Part shown: piece by piece, positions 1 to 9,457 of the stretch
Numbering within the stretch: the first letter of the stretch is position 1
Layout: every line of letters starts with the position of its first letter
Assembly: GCF_021391535.1 (NCBI RefSeq)
Contig: NZ_CP090066.1
Span: 4,363,213 to 4,427,212, forward strand
DNA from: Aurantimonas sp. HBX-1
GTDB lineage: Bacteria > Pseudomonadota > Alphaproteobacteria > Rhizobiales > Rhizobiaceae
Length of the DNA: 64,000 nt
Direction of reading: 5' to 3'
The notes under the pieces: generated by a model
Databases searched by the model: none
What the model was told of the DNA's origin: nothing
What the model saw: only the letters and a program-made list of their open reading frames with translations
Program-made: the position numbers and the translations under genes

Positions 1-1640
1 CCGGTTTCCACCCACATGCCGTAGCCCGGCCATTGCAGCTGCTCGGCGGTCGCCGGCGCCAGTTCGCGCGGATCGGTGGCGGGGGTGGGCAGGCCGTTGT
101 CGAGCCCGCTCCACACCGACATCAGGGTGGAGCCCGCCTTGACGCGGTTGCGGAAGATCTCGCGCTGCGCCTCGCGGGTCAGAAGGTCGATGCCGATCTT
201 GCGCCAGTCCTCGCGGACGAGTTCCAGCACGTCGCTCTGCTCGCTGCTTTCACCTGCCGTCTCCACGACGATCCGCATCTCGCGTCCGTCCGGCAGGCGC
301 CGCAGGCCGTTCGCGCCGCGCTCGAGCCCGAGGCCGTCGAGCAGCGCGTTGGCGGCGTCCGGCTTATAATCGGCCCAGCGCGTGCGCAGCGCCGGATCGA
401 ACAGCCTGGATCCGGGCAGGATGGTGTTGGCGGCCGGCTCGGCCAGCCCGTAGAAGATCGCCTTGTCGATGTCGTCGCGATTGATCGCCAGCGATAGCGC
501 TCGCCGGAAGTCGGCGGTTTGCAGGAGGCCGCGCCAGACCGGATCCGTGGCATTGAGATTCGGGAAGAGCGCGATGTGCGAGCCGCGGCCGGAGCGCCAG
601 CGGCGCACCGTGTAGTCGCTGCGGGCCTCGCCGCGCTTCAGGAACGGGTAGTTGGGGAAGGCGAGGTAGGCGGCCTGCAGGTCCGCCTCGCCGTTCGCCA
701 CCTTGGCGGGGATCAGGTCCGGGTTGGCGATGGTCAGCGACACCTGGTCGATATAGGGGAGCTGCCGGCCCTCCTGGTCGACGCGGTGGAAATAGGGGTT
801 GCGCTCGAAGATCAGCCGCTCCGCCGGCGGCTCGGTGGCGAGCTTCCAGGGCTGCACGGTTGGCAGGTCGGGATTGTCGTTGCGCTGGCCGCGGTCCTTG
901 TTGAAATGCAGTGCCACCCAGTTGCGCTGGCCCTCCTTCTCGACCGTCTCCTCGAGGGTTTCCGGGTCCTGGTAGCGCTCGTGGAACTGCTTGAGGTAGT
1001 GGGCGGGCCGGAAGATCTCGAGCGGCGTCGCCGCCGCCAGCGAGGCGAGGAAATTCGGGTTCGGCCGGCTCCATTCGTAGCGGACCTCGTAGGGGCCGGG
1101 GAAGCTGACCTGGGGTTCCTCGCCATCGACGAGGAGCTCGACCGGCACGCCGAATTTGGCGATCGCCGGGTTCTTCGCCATGTCCTCCCAGAAATAGCGG
1201 AAATCCTCCGAGGTGAACGGCGCCCCGTCGGACCAGCGCATGCCGGGGCGCAGGTGGAACTCGAAGACGCGCCCCTCGGTGACGTCGACGGCCGCGGCGA
1301 TGTCCGGGACGATGTTGTAGTCGGTGTCGTAGCCGACCAGGCGGGCATAGCCGAACACCGGCAGGGTTCGGGTGTCCTTGGCGCTGCCGCCCAGCATGCG
1401 CAGGGTGCCGCCGAGCTGGTCGGCCGGGCAGGCGCTCTGGATCGGCATGACCCGCGGCAGCGACGGCAGGCGCTCGGCGACCGGCGGCAGGCTGCCCGCC
1501 GCGACCGCCGCGGCAAGCCCCGACGTCTCCACGGGACCGGCGCCGGCAGGCGCGGCGAGGGCGAGGCAGAGCGACAAGGCAACGGCGACGGGTCGGCTGC
1601 CCGGCCGCCGCGACGATCTCGCCCCTGTCCCTTCCCGCAT
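1..1640 (-). CDS. ABC transporter substrate-binding protein, family 5 (C-terminus cut by window edge)
   Basis: Periplasmic solute-binding protein of the peptide/opine/nickel (SBP_bac_5) family, which feeds an ABC importer. The frame is open from an ATG at 1640 to the window edge, about 546 residues, so the C-terminus is missing. A short basic stretch followed by a hydrophobic segment (ALSLCLALAAPAGA) is a signal peptide. Family-like stretches follow: GGTLRMLGGSAKD near residue 75, the DGAPFTSEDFRYFWED segment, the LAINRDDI segment and the DWRKIGIDL segment. The lineage resembles the large, often orphan, family 5 binding proteins. Its transporter partners would lie to the left of the window. 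Substrate unknown. The family assignment is strong; no substrate can be read from sequence. Confidence 0.85.
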   Translation of the reverse strand, partial: MREGTGARSSRRPGSRPVAVALSLCLALAAPAGAGPVETSGLAAAVAAGSLPPVAERLPSLPRVMPIQSACPADQLGGTLRMLGGSAKDTRTLPVFGYARLVGYDTDYNIVPDIAAAVDVTEGRVFEFHLRPGMRWSDGAPFTSEDFRYFWEDMAKNPAIAKFGVPVELLVDGEEPQVSFPGPYEVRYEWSRPNPNFLASLAAATPLEIFRPAHYLKQFHERYQDPETLEETVEKEGQRNWVALHFNKDRGQRNDNPDLPTVQPWKLATEPPAERLIFERNPYFHRVDQEGRQLPYIDQVSLTIANPDLIPAKVANGEADLQAAYLAFPNYPFLKRGEARSDYTVRRWRSGRGSHIALFPNLNATDPVWRGLLQTADFRRALSLAINRDDIDKAIFYGLAEPAANTILPGSRLFDPALRTRWADYKPDAANALLDGLGLERGANGLRRLPDGREMRIVVETAGESSEQSDVLELVREDWRKIGIDLLTREAQREIFRNRVKAGSTLMSVWSGLDNGLPTPATDPRELAPATAEQLQWPGYGMWVET

Positions 1641-1688
1641 GGCATCGTCCCTGTCATGTGGCCACACAAGCAGTTAGCTGCGAGCGCG

Positions 1689-1707
1689 GGTCGATTGTCA
1701 ATCGACC
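1689..1707. promoter_or_regulatory. Perfect 8-bp inverted repeat between divergent genes
   Basis: GGTCGATT-GTC-AATCGACC lies about 50 bp upstream of the solute-binding protein start and 120 bp upstream of the glycosyltransferase start. It could be an operator for either divergent promoter or a small RNA hairpin. No regulator gene adjoins it in the window, so the role is open. Confidence 0.35.
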
Positions 1708-1830
1708 GGATGCGGTGCCGGCGCTGACAAAACCGCCGGGTTTCCCGGGATGGGCACGACTTGCGGCGAAGGCGGCAATTCGCCTAGATGCCGGCCTTGC
1801 CCGGCCAGCCAGCGTAGGGCAGGGGACGCG

Positions 1831-3096
1831 TTGATCGAACCGGAGGCCCAGGTATTGGATGATCGGGCGCATCCCCTCAGAGGGCGCATCGCCACCCTCG
1901 TAAAAGGCTATCCGCGCCTGTCCGAGACCTTCATCGCCCAAGAGATCGCCGGGCTCGAGGCGCGCGGCATCGAGCAGCTGATCGTGTCGCTGCGGCAGCC
2001 GGCGGAGGGACAGCTGCATCCGGTGCATCGCCGGATCCGCGCCGAAATCCTCTATCTGCCGGAATATCTGAAGGACGATCCGGAGCGCGTGCGCGCCGGC
2101 CGCGCATTCGCCGAGGCCCAGCCGGGCTACGCTGAGGCGCGCGCCATCTTCGAGGCCGATCTCGCCCGCGACAGGACGGCCAACCGCTATCGCCGCTTCG
2201 GCCAGGCCTGCGTCCTCGCCCGCGAACTGCCGGACGACGTGCGCTGGATCCACACCCACTATCTCCACACCCCGGCGTCCGTCGCCCGCTACGCGGCGGC
2301 GATCCGCGGCGTCGGCTGGTCGTTCTCCGCCCATGCCAAGGACATCTGGACCAGCCCCGACTGGGAGCTGCGCGACAAGCTCGCCTCGGCCGCCTTCGGC
2401 GTCACCTGCACCAGGGTCAATCTCGACCACCTGCGCGGCCTTGCGGCGGAGCCCGAACGCGTCGAGCTGGTCTATCACGGCCTCGACCTCTCCGAGGTGC
2501 GGCCGCCGTCGTCTCACGAAAGGAAGGGGCCGTTCCGCATCGTGACGATCGGGCGCACCGTCGAAAAGAAGGGCTTCGCCGACCTGGTGCGGGCGCTCGG
2601 CCGGCTGAAGGACCGCGACTGGCATCTCGACCATGTCGGCGGCGGCCCGCTGACCGGCAAGCTGCAGGCGCAGGCGGCGCGCGCCGGGATCGGCGAGCGC
2701 ATCACCTGGCACGGCTCGCGCGAGCGGCAATACGTCTTCAGGCTCCTCGCCCAGGCCGATCTCTTCGTCTTGCCCTCGCGCATCGCCCGGTCCGGCGACC
2801 GCGACGGCATGCCGAACGTCCTGATGGAGGCGCAGGCGCACCGCCTGCCGGTGGTCTCCACCCGCATCTCGGCGATCCCCGAGCTCGTCGAGGACGGCGT
2901 CACCGGCCTCCTGGTGGAATCGCGCGACCCGGCGGCGCTGGCCGCGGCGATCGCGCGGCTGATGGACGAGCCGGAACTCGCCGCCGCGCTCGCCGCCGCC
3001 GGCGAGGCGAGGGTGCGCGCCGCCTTCTCGCCGGAGCCGGGCATCGACCACGTCGCGTCCCTGCTGCGTGCCGCCGCTTCCTTTCAGGCCGCGTGA
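1831..3096 (+). CDS. Glycosyltransferase family 4 protein
   Basis: Retaining GT-B glycosyltransferase of family 4, acting at the cytoplasmic side on a cell-surface polysaccharide or glycolipid. The N-terminal Rossmann half has the KGYPRLSETFI motif typical of polysaccharide-assembly GT4 enzymes. The C-terminal half carries TIGRTVEKKGFADLV, DLFVLPSR, and the donor-binding GMPNVLMEAQAHRLPVVS with an E-x7-E-like arrangement. The open frame extends up to an ATG at 1750, but the leading 27 residues look non-coding. An in-frame TTG at 1831 with AGGGGA immediately upstream is the better start (about 421 residues). The following deacetylase gene overlaps the stop by 4 bp, so the two are translationally coupled and probably modify the same glycan. 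Confidence 0.85.
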   Translation: MIEPEAQVLDDRAHPLRGRIATLVKGYPRLSETFIAQEIAGLEARGIEQLIVSLRQPAEGQLHPVHRRIRAEILYLPEYLKDDPERVRAGRAFAEAQPGYAEARAIFEADLARDRTANRYRRFGQACVLARELPDDVRWIHTHYLHTPASVARYAAAIRGVGWSFSAHAKDIWTSPDWELRDKLASAAFGVTCTRVNLDHLRGLAAEPERVELVYHGLDLSEVRPPSSHERKGPFRIVTIGRTVEKKGFADLVRALGRLKDRDWHLDHVGGGPLTGKLQAQAARAGIGERITWHGSRERQYVFRLLAQADLFVLPSRIARSGDRDGMPNVLMEAQAHRLPVVSTRISAIPELVEDGVTGLLVESRDPAALAAAIARLMDEPELAAALAAAGEARVRAAFSPEPGIDHVASLLRAAASFQAA

Positions 3097-3857
3097 GCCG
3101 GGCGCTCTTCCCCCGCTCCGCCGCCGGGCTCGATGCGGCGCGGGACGCCGGATGCCGGATCGCGCTCTGGTGGCGCGACGACGACGCGCGCGCCCCCGGC
3201 GCGGCGCTCGACCGGCTGCTCGACCTGCGGCGCGCCGCGGCTGTGCCGCTGGCGCTGGCGGCGATCCCGCAAGGCAGCGGCCCGGCGCTGGCCGAGGCGG
3301 TCGCCGGCGAGGCGGGCATCGCCGTCCTGCAGCACGGGTTCAGCCACGCGAATCACGCGCCGGCCGGCGAGAAACGCGCCGAGTTCGGCGATCATCGGCC
3401 GCGGGCGGCGATGCGGCAGGAGGTTGCCGCGGGCCGGGACGTCCTCGCCGCGCTGTTTCCCGGGCGGTTCCTGCCGGTCTTCGTGCCGCCCTGGAACCGT
3501 ATCGGCGCCGGGTTCCGCACGGTGCTGCCGGGCCTCGGCCTGCCGGTCCTCTCGGTGTTCGGCGCCGCGGACGCGGGCGCCACGCCGCGGCTGGTGAACA
3601 CCCATCTCGATATCATCGACTGGCGCGCCGGGCAGGCCCTGACGGCGGAGGATGCCGACGCGCGCCTGGCCCGGGAGATCGCGTTGCGCATCGCCGCCGG
3701 ACCGGGATGCGAGCCGATCGGCCTCCTCAGCCATCATCTGCAGCACGACGAGGCCGCCTGGACCCTGCTCGCCGCCCTGCTCGACCTTCTGGCGCCCGAG
3801 CCGCCCGTGATCGCCTGGCCCGCCCTGCCGTCGCTTCTCGCCCCGCCGCCGCGGTAG
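3093..3857 (+). CDS. Polysaccharide deacetylase-family (NodB-like) protein
   Basis: 254-residue protein starting at a GTG that overlaps the upstream stop (GTGA). The ALWWRDDDAR stretch near residue 25 fits the first metal-binding/catalytic Asp motif of NodB-fold deacetylases, and LQHGFSHANHAP near residue 80 supplies the H-x3-H-like metal motif. VFVPPWNRI near residue 130 matches the RPPWN-type motif 3. Short relatives are annotated as polysaccharide deacetylases found next to GT4 genes. No signal peptide is visible, so cytoplasmic action on a sugar intermediate is likely. The substrate is unknown. Coupling to the glycosyltransferase suggests a two-gene glycan modification unit. Confidence 0.75.
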   Translation: MSRALFPRSAAGLDAARDAGCRIALWWRDDDARAPGAALDRLLDLRRAAAVPLALAAIPQGSGPALAEAVAGEAGIAVLQHGFSHANHAPAGEKRAEFGDHRPRAAMRQEVAAGRDVLAALFPGRFLPVFVPPWNRIGAGFRTVLPGLGLPVLSVFGAADAGATPRLVNTHLDIIDWRAGQALTAEDADARLAREIALRIAAGPGCEPIGLLSHHLQHDEAAWTLLAALLDLLAPEPPVIAWPALPSLLAPPPR

Positions 3858-3879
3858 GCCGGCCACCTCGTGGCCTGCC
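3857..3879 (+). terminator. Stem-loop directly after the deacetylase stop
   Basis: GGCCGGCCAC-CTC-GTGGCCTGCC begins on the last base of the stop codon and forms a 10-pair stem with one mismatch and a 3-nt loop. There is no U-run, as is common in GC-rich alphaproteobacteria, so termination is inferred. Confidence 0.45.
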
Positions 3880-4089
3880 GCGCCTCCGGGCGCGATCGGG
3901 CCGGGAGGGCCACTCATGAGCAGCCCGCGTCCCGCCATGATCTTGTAGGCGCAGCCCGTCCGTCGCCGCGCGCCCGACCGCGGCCGTGCCGCTGCTGCCT
4001 CCCGCAGGCCAGCGCGGCGCGCCGCTTGCGGGCATGCCGAGGAGACGGAGCGCTGAATTCTGAGCGGTAACCTTTCGGCCCTTGCCACG

Positions 4090-4236
4090 GTCGTCCGCCC
4101 AAGCGAGCCGCCGCCGTCCGGCCAAGAGAGCCGCGAGCGTCCGCCCATGAGAGCTGCGGCCGTCCGCCCAGGATAGCTGCGGCAGCTGCGGCCGTCCGCC
4201 CAGGAGAGTTACGGCCGTCGGCCCGACAGAGCTGCG
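4090..4236. repeat. Six-unit imperfect GC-rich tandem repeat (about 23 bp unit)
   Basis: Six consecutive copies resembling GCCGTCCGCCCAGGAGAGC plus TGCG start at 4090, 4113, 4137, 4159, 4191 and 4214. Lengths are 23, 24, 22, 32, 23 and 23 bp; the fourth contains an extra GGCAGCTGC duplication. Because units deviate from a multiple of three, no single long reading frame is conserved across them, and the open frames that cross the array look fortuitous. The array fills the gap between the deacetylase gene and tRNA-Ser. Function unknown. Confidence 0.7.
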
Positions 4237-4532
4237 ACCCGCGAACACGGGGAGGCGCGCCGCCTTGCGCTGCCGGTCCCGGGAGCGCCGGTCCGCCTCG
4301 TCCACCCAGAACCGGCGAGGCGTTTTTCACTCCCTACCGACCCTGTGGCGGCAGGCAGCGAGCGGCCCTTCGCCTTTTCGCTTGTGCCGGGGCGCCGGGC
4401 TTTGTTAAGAGACCGGCGCGCCGACAGGCGCCGACCATGCCTTGGCAGTTCGGCGGCGGATGCGGGCGGCCCTGGCCGCCCCGGTCCCATGCCGAGAAGA
4501 CGATGCCGCCCGGACGATGCGGGCGGACGGCC

Positions 4533-4625
<93 letters not shown>

Positions 4626-4680
4626 AAAATTCACTCTCCGCCAATTTCAGAAACCTTTCTTCCGGCGTTCTGCCTCCTCG

Positions 4681-4949
4681 GGCCATGTGGTCCATTCGCT
4701 GCGCGGCGGCAACATCGACGAGATGCGCGATGAGAAGGTCGACGGGCGCATTCGTCGTATTCAGGTCGGCCACACAGTCGGAAGCGACGAGTACGAAAGC
4801 TACGGCCGACGGTCTCTAAGCGGAAAAGCCTCTCGGCAGCTCAACCTGTTGCCGCTGGACCCGATATCGATTTCTCGATGTTCCACGGACTAAAGTTCGA
4901 CGTCATGGCGAAGCGCAAGCGGACGCGAGGGCGGCGACCAAAAAGCTGA
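4681..4949 (+). pseudogene. Remnant of a tyrosine recombinase/integrase (C-terminal end, frameshifted)
   Basis: From about 4681 the + strand reads HSLRG, then MRD, VGHTVGSDEYESYG, which fits the catalytic H-x2-R, G-H and Tyr box of a phage-type integrase. Near 4858 the reading frame changes: the old frame stops at 4893, while the neighbouring frame continues as PDIDFSMFHGLKFDVMAKR and RTRGRRPKS to a TGA at 4947-4949, giving a sensible basic integrase tail. The N-terminal and core-binding domains are absent. It lies 60 bp from the 3' end of tRNA-Ser, the usual position for an integrase of an integrated element. The catalytic-box reading is by eye; the combination of frameshift, truncation and tRNA position makes a decayed integrase the best explanation. 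Confidence 0.7.
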
Positions 4950-5348
4950 CGCGTGGGAATAGTCGGAAACTCGGATCCACAGCCAGACGGCGTTCAAGGC
5001 TTTGTAAACAATATTGGTTTCAGCTCCAGCCGCGCATTGGGCGTCGCTTCTGTGCTCTGGTTAGCGGCGACGTCGACGTGAGGCGAGACAGGGTCAGCTG
5101 ATCGGATGCGGGCTGTGGAAACGACCTCAGGCTTGAATGCCCGGCTTCGAAACTGCTGTGCTTTCCGGACGTGGAGACGATCCCATCAACAAGAGGACCT
5201 CGGATGGATCGTGATTTCGTCGTCGTAAGGCAAACTCGCCCTACCATTTCAAGAGATTAGCCCTGCTAGTGTTGGCAAGAACATCGTCGTTAGGATCCGT
5301 GCACGATGCTGAGCAGATAGTCGATCAAGCGTCGGAAAGAAGCACAGA
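4950..5348. other. Intergenic stretch without a recognisable gene
   Basis: About 400 bp of lower-GC sequence between the integrase remnant and the LysR gene. A 75-codon minus-strand frame (5020-5247) has no family resemblance and no convincing ribosome binding site. This is probably residue of the former integrated element. I found no second copy of the tRNA-Ser 3' end that would mark the far attachment site. Confidence 0.5.
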
Positions 5349-6272
5349 CTAGTCACCGGTTCCCTGACAAGAATCGAGCATCCTCAGGGTTTGTGAGAAC
5401 GATCCCGAAAATTCGTCAGCGAAATCCTGGGCGAGGGACGAAACGGGGGAGAAGCTCGGCACGATCATCGACCATTCGAACTTGATCGACGGACGGAAGG
5501 GGCGGACCTGAAGATTGCGCCAGGGCAGATGCGAGGCGGTGAACGGGTCGACGATCGCGCAGCCGAAGCCCGCGTCCACCATCCCGCAGATGATCATCGT
5601 CAGCGGGCTCTCGGTGCGGATGCGGGGAACGCAGTCGTGGGTGACCATCACGGCGTCGAACCGGCGACGGGCCGAGGAGGCGGCCGCCAGCGCCACGATA
5701 TCCTGCCCGTGCAGGTCCGTCGGCTCGATCACCTCGCGCGCCAGCAGGGGGTGACCACGCGAGGCGATGAAGACGGCGTCCATCGACGGCAGCTCGTAGG
5801 TGGTGATCGCCGAATGCGGGATGCGTTCGTGGATGATGCCGAGATCGCAGCGACCCGTCGTCACCCAGTCCAGCACGGACGGCGAGGTCATCCCGTAGAG
5901 CGTGATGTCGACCGCCGGGCGGGCGGAAACGAAGTTCGCCGTCACCATCGGTAGGAAGCTGGTGGCGAGCGCCGGCAGCGCCGCGACCCGGAGCTCGCCG
6001 CCGCGGCGCTCCAATATGTCCTTGGCGGCCTTCTCGATGCGCTCCAGGCCGACGAAGGAGCGCTCCACCTCCCGGTACAGCGTGACGCCATCGGCCGTCG
6101 GCAACAGCTTGCCACCGCGCCTTTCGAAAAGCTTCAGGCCGAGCTGATACTCGAGATCGGCGACCATCCGGCTGATCGCCGGCTGGGTGACGCCGAGAAA
6201 ATTCCCGGCCTCGGTGGCCGATCCGCTCAAGATGACGGCGCGGAAGGCTTCGACCTGCCTACTTTTCAGCAT
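5349..6272 (-). CDS. LysR-family transcriptional regulator
   Basis: 307-residue LysR-type regulator. The N-terminal helix-turn-helix is clear (LKSRQVEAFRAVILSGSATE, then AGNFLGVTQPAISRMVADLE), followed by LGLKLFERRGG and a periplasmic-binding-protein-like effector domain. The open frame extends upstream to 6479, but the extra 69 residues are not LysR-like; the ATG at 6272 gives the canonical N-terminus. It is divergent from the Pot-type transporter and oxidase operon starting at 6394, so it most likely controls that operon in response to its substrate or an oxidation product. Relatives of this length regulate amine and opine catabolism (for example OccR/NocR), consistent with the neighbours but not proof. 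Confidence 0.9.
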   Translation of the reverse strand: MLKSRQVEAFRAVILSGSATEAGNFLGVTQPAISRMVADLEYQLGLKLFERRGGKLLPTADGVTLYREVERSFVGLERIEKAAKDILERRGGELRVAALPALATSFLPMVTANFVSARPAVDITLYGMTSPSVLDWVTTGRCDLGIIHERIPHSAITTYELPSMDAVFIASRGHPLLAREVIEPTDLHGQDIVALAAASSARRRFDAVMVTHDCVPRIRTESPLTMIICGMVDAGFGCAIVDPFTASHLPWRNLQVRPFRPSIKFEWSMIVPSFSPVSSLAQDFADEFSGSFSQTLRMLDSCQGTGD

Positions 6273-6294
6273 TGGTGATGATCCGGGCGGCGAT

Positions 6295-6315
6295 ATAACA
6301 TTTGCACATCGGTAT
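6295..6315. promoter_or_regulatory. Candidate LysR binding box
   Basis: ATAAC-N11-GGTAT is an imperfect T-N11-A-type dyad of the kind bound by LysR proteins. It lies in the 121-bp gap between the divergent LysR gene and the transporter operon, 80 bp before the binding-protein start. Assigned from position and motif shape only. Confidence 0.35.
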
Positions 6316-6393
6316 GCCATCAGAACGCATTTGACGAATGGTGGCAACTCTCGAATGTTGCAGTTGTGATTGGTTTTTGGACAGGAGCTATCG

Positions 6394-7440
6394 ATGAGCA
6401 TGAAGCCGCGTATCGGCCTTTTGGTATCCGCCGCGTTCGTCTCGCTGGCCGGCGTCGGCCCCGGCCAGGCCCAGGACAAGGTGCTGTACGTCGCTGCCTA
6501 TGGCGGCTCCTACGAGCAGCTGATGCGCGAGCAGGTGTTTCCCGACTTCGAGAAGGAGCACGGCGTCCGCATCGAGTACACGGCGGGCAACTCCACCGAT
6601 ACGCTGGCCCGGCTGGTCGCGACCAAGGGCAGTCCCCAGATCGACGTCGCGATCATGGACGACGGGCCGGCCTACCAGGCGATTGCCCTCGGCCTGTGCT
6701 CGGACATCGAGCCGGCTCCCGTCTATGACGAGCTCTACGACATGGCCAAGATCACCGGCAACCAGGCGGTCGGCCTCGGCGCGGTGGCCACCGGGCTGAT
6801 GTACAACACGAAGTATTTCGAGGAGCAGGGATGGGAGGCGCCGACGTCCTGGGCGGACCTCAAGGATCCCAAATATGCCGGCAAGCTGGTGGTTCCGCCG
6901 CTTTCCAACACCTACGGCCTCCATGCGTTGGTCATGGAGGCGGAACTCGGCGGCGGTGACGAGCGCAACATCGATCCCGGCTTCGAGGCCTTCGTCAACG
7001 AGATCGATCCGAACGTGCTCGCATACGAGGCGTCCCCCGGCCAGATGACCGCGCTCTTCCAGAGCAACCAGGCGGTGCTGGGCGTGTGGGGCTCGGCGCG
7101 GATCAACTCGCTCGCCAATACCGGCTTCCCGGTCAAGATGGTCTATCCGAAGGAAGGCGCGGTCTCGCTCGGCATCGTCGGCTGCCCGATCGCCGGGCGC
7201 GACAATCCGCTGGCGCAGGAACTGCTCCAGTATCTCCTGTCGCCGGAAGTGCAGGAGCGTGTGGCGCGCGGCTACGGCTACGGCCCCGTCAACAAGAATG
7301 CCTCGCTGACCGACGAGGAGGCCGAGGGCATCCCCTACGGCCCCGAGCAGGTCGGGCAACTGCGCGTGATCGACTGGGACTACGTCAACCCGGTCCGCGA
7401 GGAATGGAACACCCGCTGGACGCGCGAAGTCGAAGGCTGA
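6394..7440 (+). CDS. Pot-type ABC transporter, periplasmic binding protein (PotD/PotF class)
   Basis: 348-residue extracellular solute-binding protein of family 1/polyamine class. A signal peptide (MSMKPRIGLLVSAAFVSLAG, cleaved after GQAQ) precedes the mature VLYVAAYGGSYEQLM, the usual N-terminal motif of PotD-like proteins. ATG 6394 is preferred over ATG 6370 because AGGAGC lies 7 bp upstream. The acid residues of the binding lobe (IDVAIMDDGPAY) and the IDWDYVNP segment near the C-terminus fit spermidine/putrescine-type binders, although relatives bind other cationic or amine-bearing solutes. It is the first gene of a nine-gene operon that also encodes two permeases, an ATPase, three flavin/iron-sulfur oxidase components and RidA. 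The substrate is therefore probably an amine or amino-acid-derived opine-like compound. Confidence 0.85.
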   Translation: MSMKPRIGLLVSAAFVSLAGVGPGQAQDKVLYVAAYGGSYEQLMREQVFPDFEKEHGVRIEYTAGNSTDTLARLVATKGSPQIDVAIMDDGPAYQAIALGLCSDIEPAPVYDELYDMAKITGNQAVGLGAVATGLMYNTKYFEEQGWEAPTSWADLKDPKYAGKLVVPPLSNTYGLHALVMEAELGGGDERNIDPGFEAFVNEIDPNVLAYEASPGQMTALFQSNQAVLGVWGSARINSLANTGFPVKMVYPKEGAVSLGIVGCPIAGRDNPLAQELLQYLLSPEVQERVARGYGYGPVNKNASLTDEEAEGIPYGPEQVGQLRVIDWDYVNPVREEWNTRWTREVEG

Positions 7441-7459
7441 CCGCGGCGCAAGCCAAACG

Positions 7460-7487
7460 GCGTCCCGCCCCGTCCCGGGCGGGACGC
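7460..7487 (+). promoter_or_regulatory. Intercistronic stem-loop after the binding-protein gene
   Basis: GCGTCCCGCCC-CGTCCC-GGGCGGGACGC forms an 11-bp perfect stem with a 6-nt loop, 19 bp after the binding-protein stop and 18 bp before the ATPase start. Such hairpins commonly protect the upstream message, giving more binding protein than membrane subunits. Confidence 0.6.
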
Positions 7488-7505
7488 GTGCACTCGAACG
7501 GTTGC

Positions 7506-8548
<1,043 letters not shown>

Positions 8549-8552
<4 letters not shown>

Positions 8553-9457
8553 GCACCGTCGCAACAACGGCCGCATCGCCGGCATCGACGGCCACTCGGC
8601 AGGCCCGCGTCTCCTGGCTGCCTTATCTCCTCAACCTCCCGGCGCTCCTGGTCGTGGGAACGCTCATCCTCGTGCCGCTGGGGATGACGTTCATCCTGTC
8701 GCTGCACTCGTTCGGCATGTACACGGGCGTCTCCAGCGACATCTCGCTCGCCAATTACGCCGAGATCGTGCGGGATCCGTATTTTCACGAGATCTTCCTG
8801 CGCACCCTCCGGATCTCGCTGTTCACCACCCTGCTGGCCGCGGCGCTCGGCGCCCCGGAGGCCTACATCCTGCACCGGATGAAGGGGTCCTGGCGTTCGC
8901 TGTTCCTGCTGGTGATGCTCGGCCCGCTGCTGATCTCCGTGGTGGCCCGTACGCTGGGCTGGGCGATGCTCCTCGGCTCAACCGGCGTGATCAACCAGAC
9001 GCTGACGGGGCTGGGGATTCTCTCCGCGCCGGTCCAGTTCATGTACACCGAGACCGGCGTGGTCATCGCGCTGGCGCACGTCCTGATGCCGTTCATGGTC
9101 ATCTCGGTCTGGGCGGCGCTGCAGCGGCTCGATCCGCAGGTCGAGAATGCCGCGATCTCGCTCGGCGCCTCGCCCTTCACCGTGGTGCGGCGGGTCGTCC
9201 TGCCGCAGATCATGCCCGGCATCCTGACCGGGTCGATCATCGTCTTCGCGCTGGCGGCCTCGGCATTCGCGACACCCGCGATCATCGGCGGCCGGCGGCT
9301 GAAAGTGGCGGCGACGCTCGCCTATGACGAGTTCCTGTCGACGCTGAACTGGCCGCTCGGGGCCGCCATCGCGGTGCTCCTGCTGGTCGCCAACATCGTC
9401 ATCATCCTCGGCTGCAACCGGCTGGTCGAGCGCCGCTACGCGCAGGTGTTCCAATGA
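8549..9457 (+). CDS. Pot-type ABC transporter permease (PotB class)
   Basis: 302-residue inner-membrane permease with six predicted membrane segments, the first at about residues 28-50. The cytoplasmic EAA loop is visible as ENAAISLGASPFTVVRRVVLPQIMPG near residues 195-220, which docks on the ATPase. It starts within the stop of the ATPase gene (ATGA) and ends overlapping the next permease by 4 bp, so three transporter genes are translationally chained. The upstream part of the longer open frame (from 8399) lies inside the ATPase gene and is not used. Confidence 0.92.

Noticed and set aside
4090..4236. Possible CRISPR array
   Set aside because: Units are contiguous without unique spacers, and no cas genes occur in the window.
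3727..4330. Minus-strand frames with repeated GRPQLSWAD/LGRT-type peptides over the tandem repeat array
   Set aside because: The repeat unit length is not a multiple of three, so the peptide repeat changes frame between units; no start site or conserved domain. Treated as a DNA repeat.
5020..5247. 75-codon minus-strand frame in the gap after the integrase remnant
   Set aside because: No recognisable motif, no clear ribosome binding site and an isolated position in decayed sequence.
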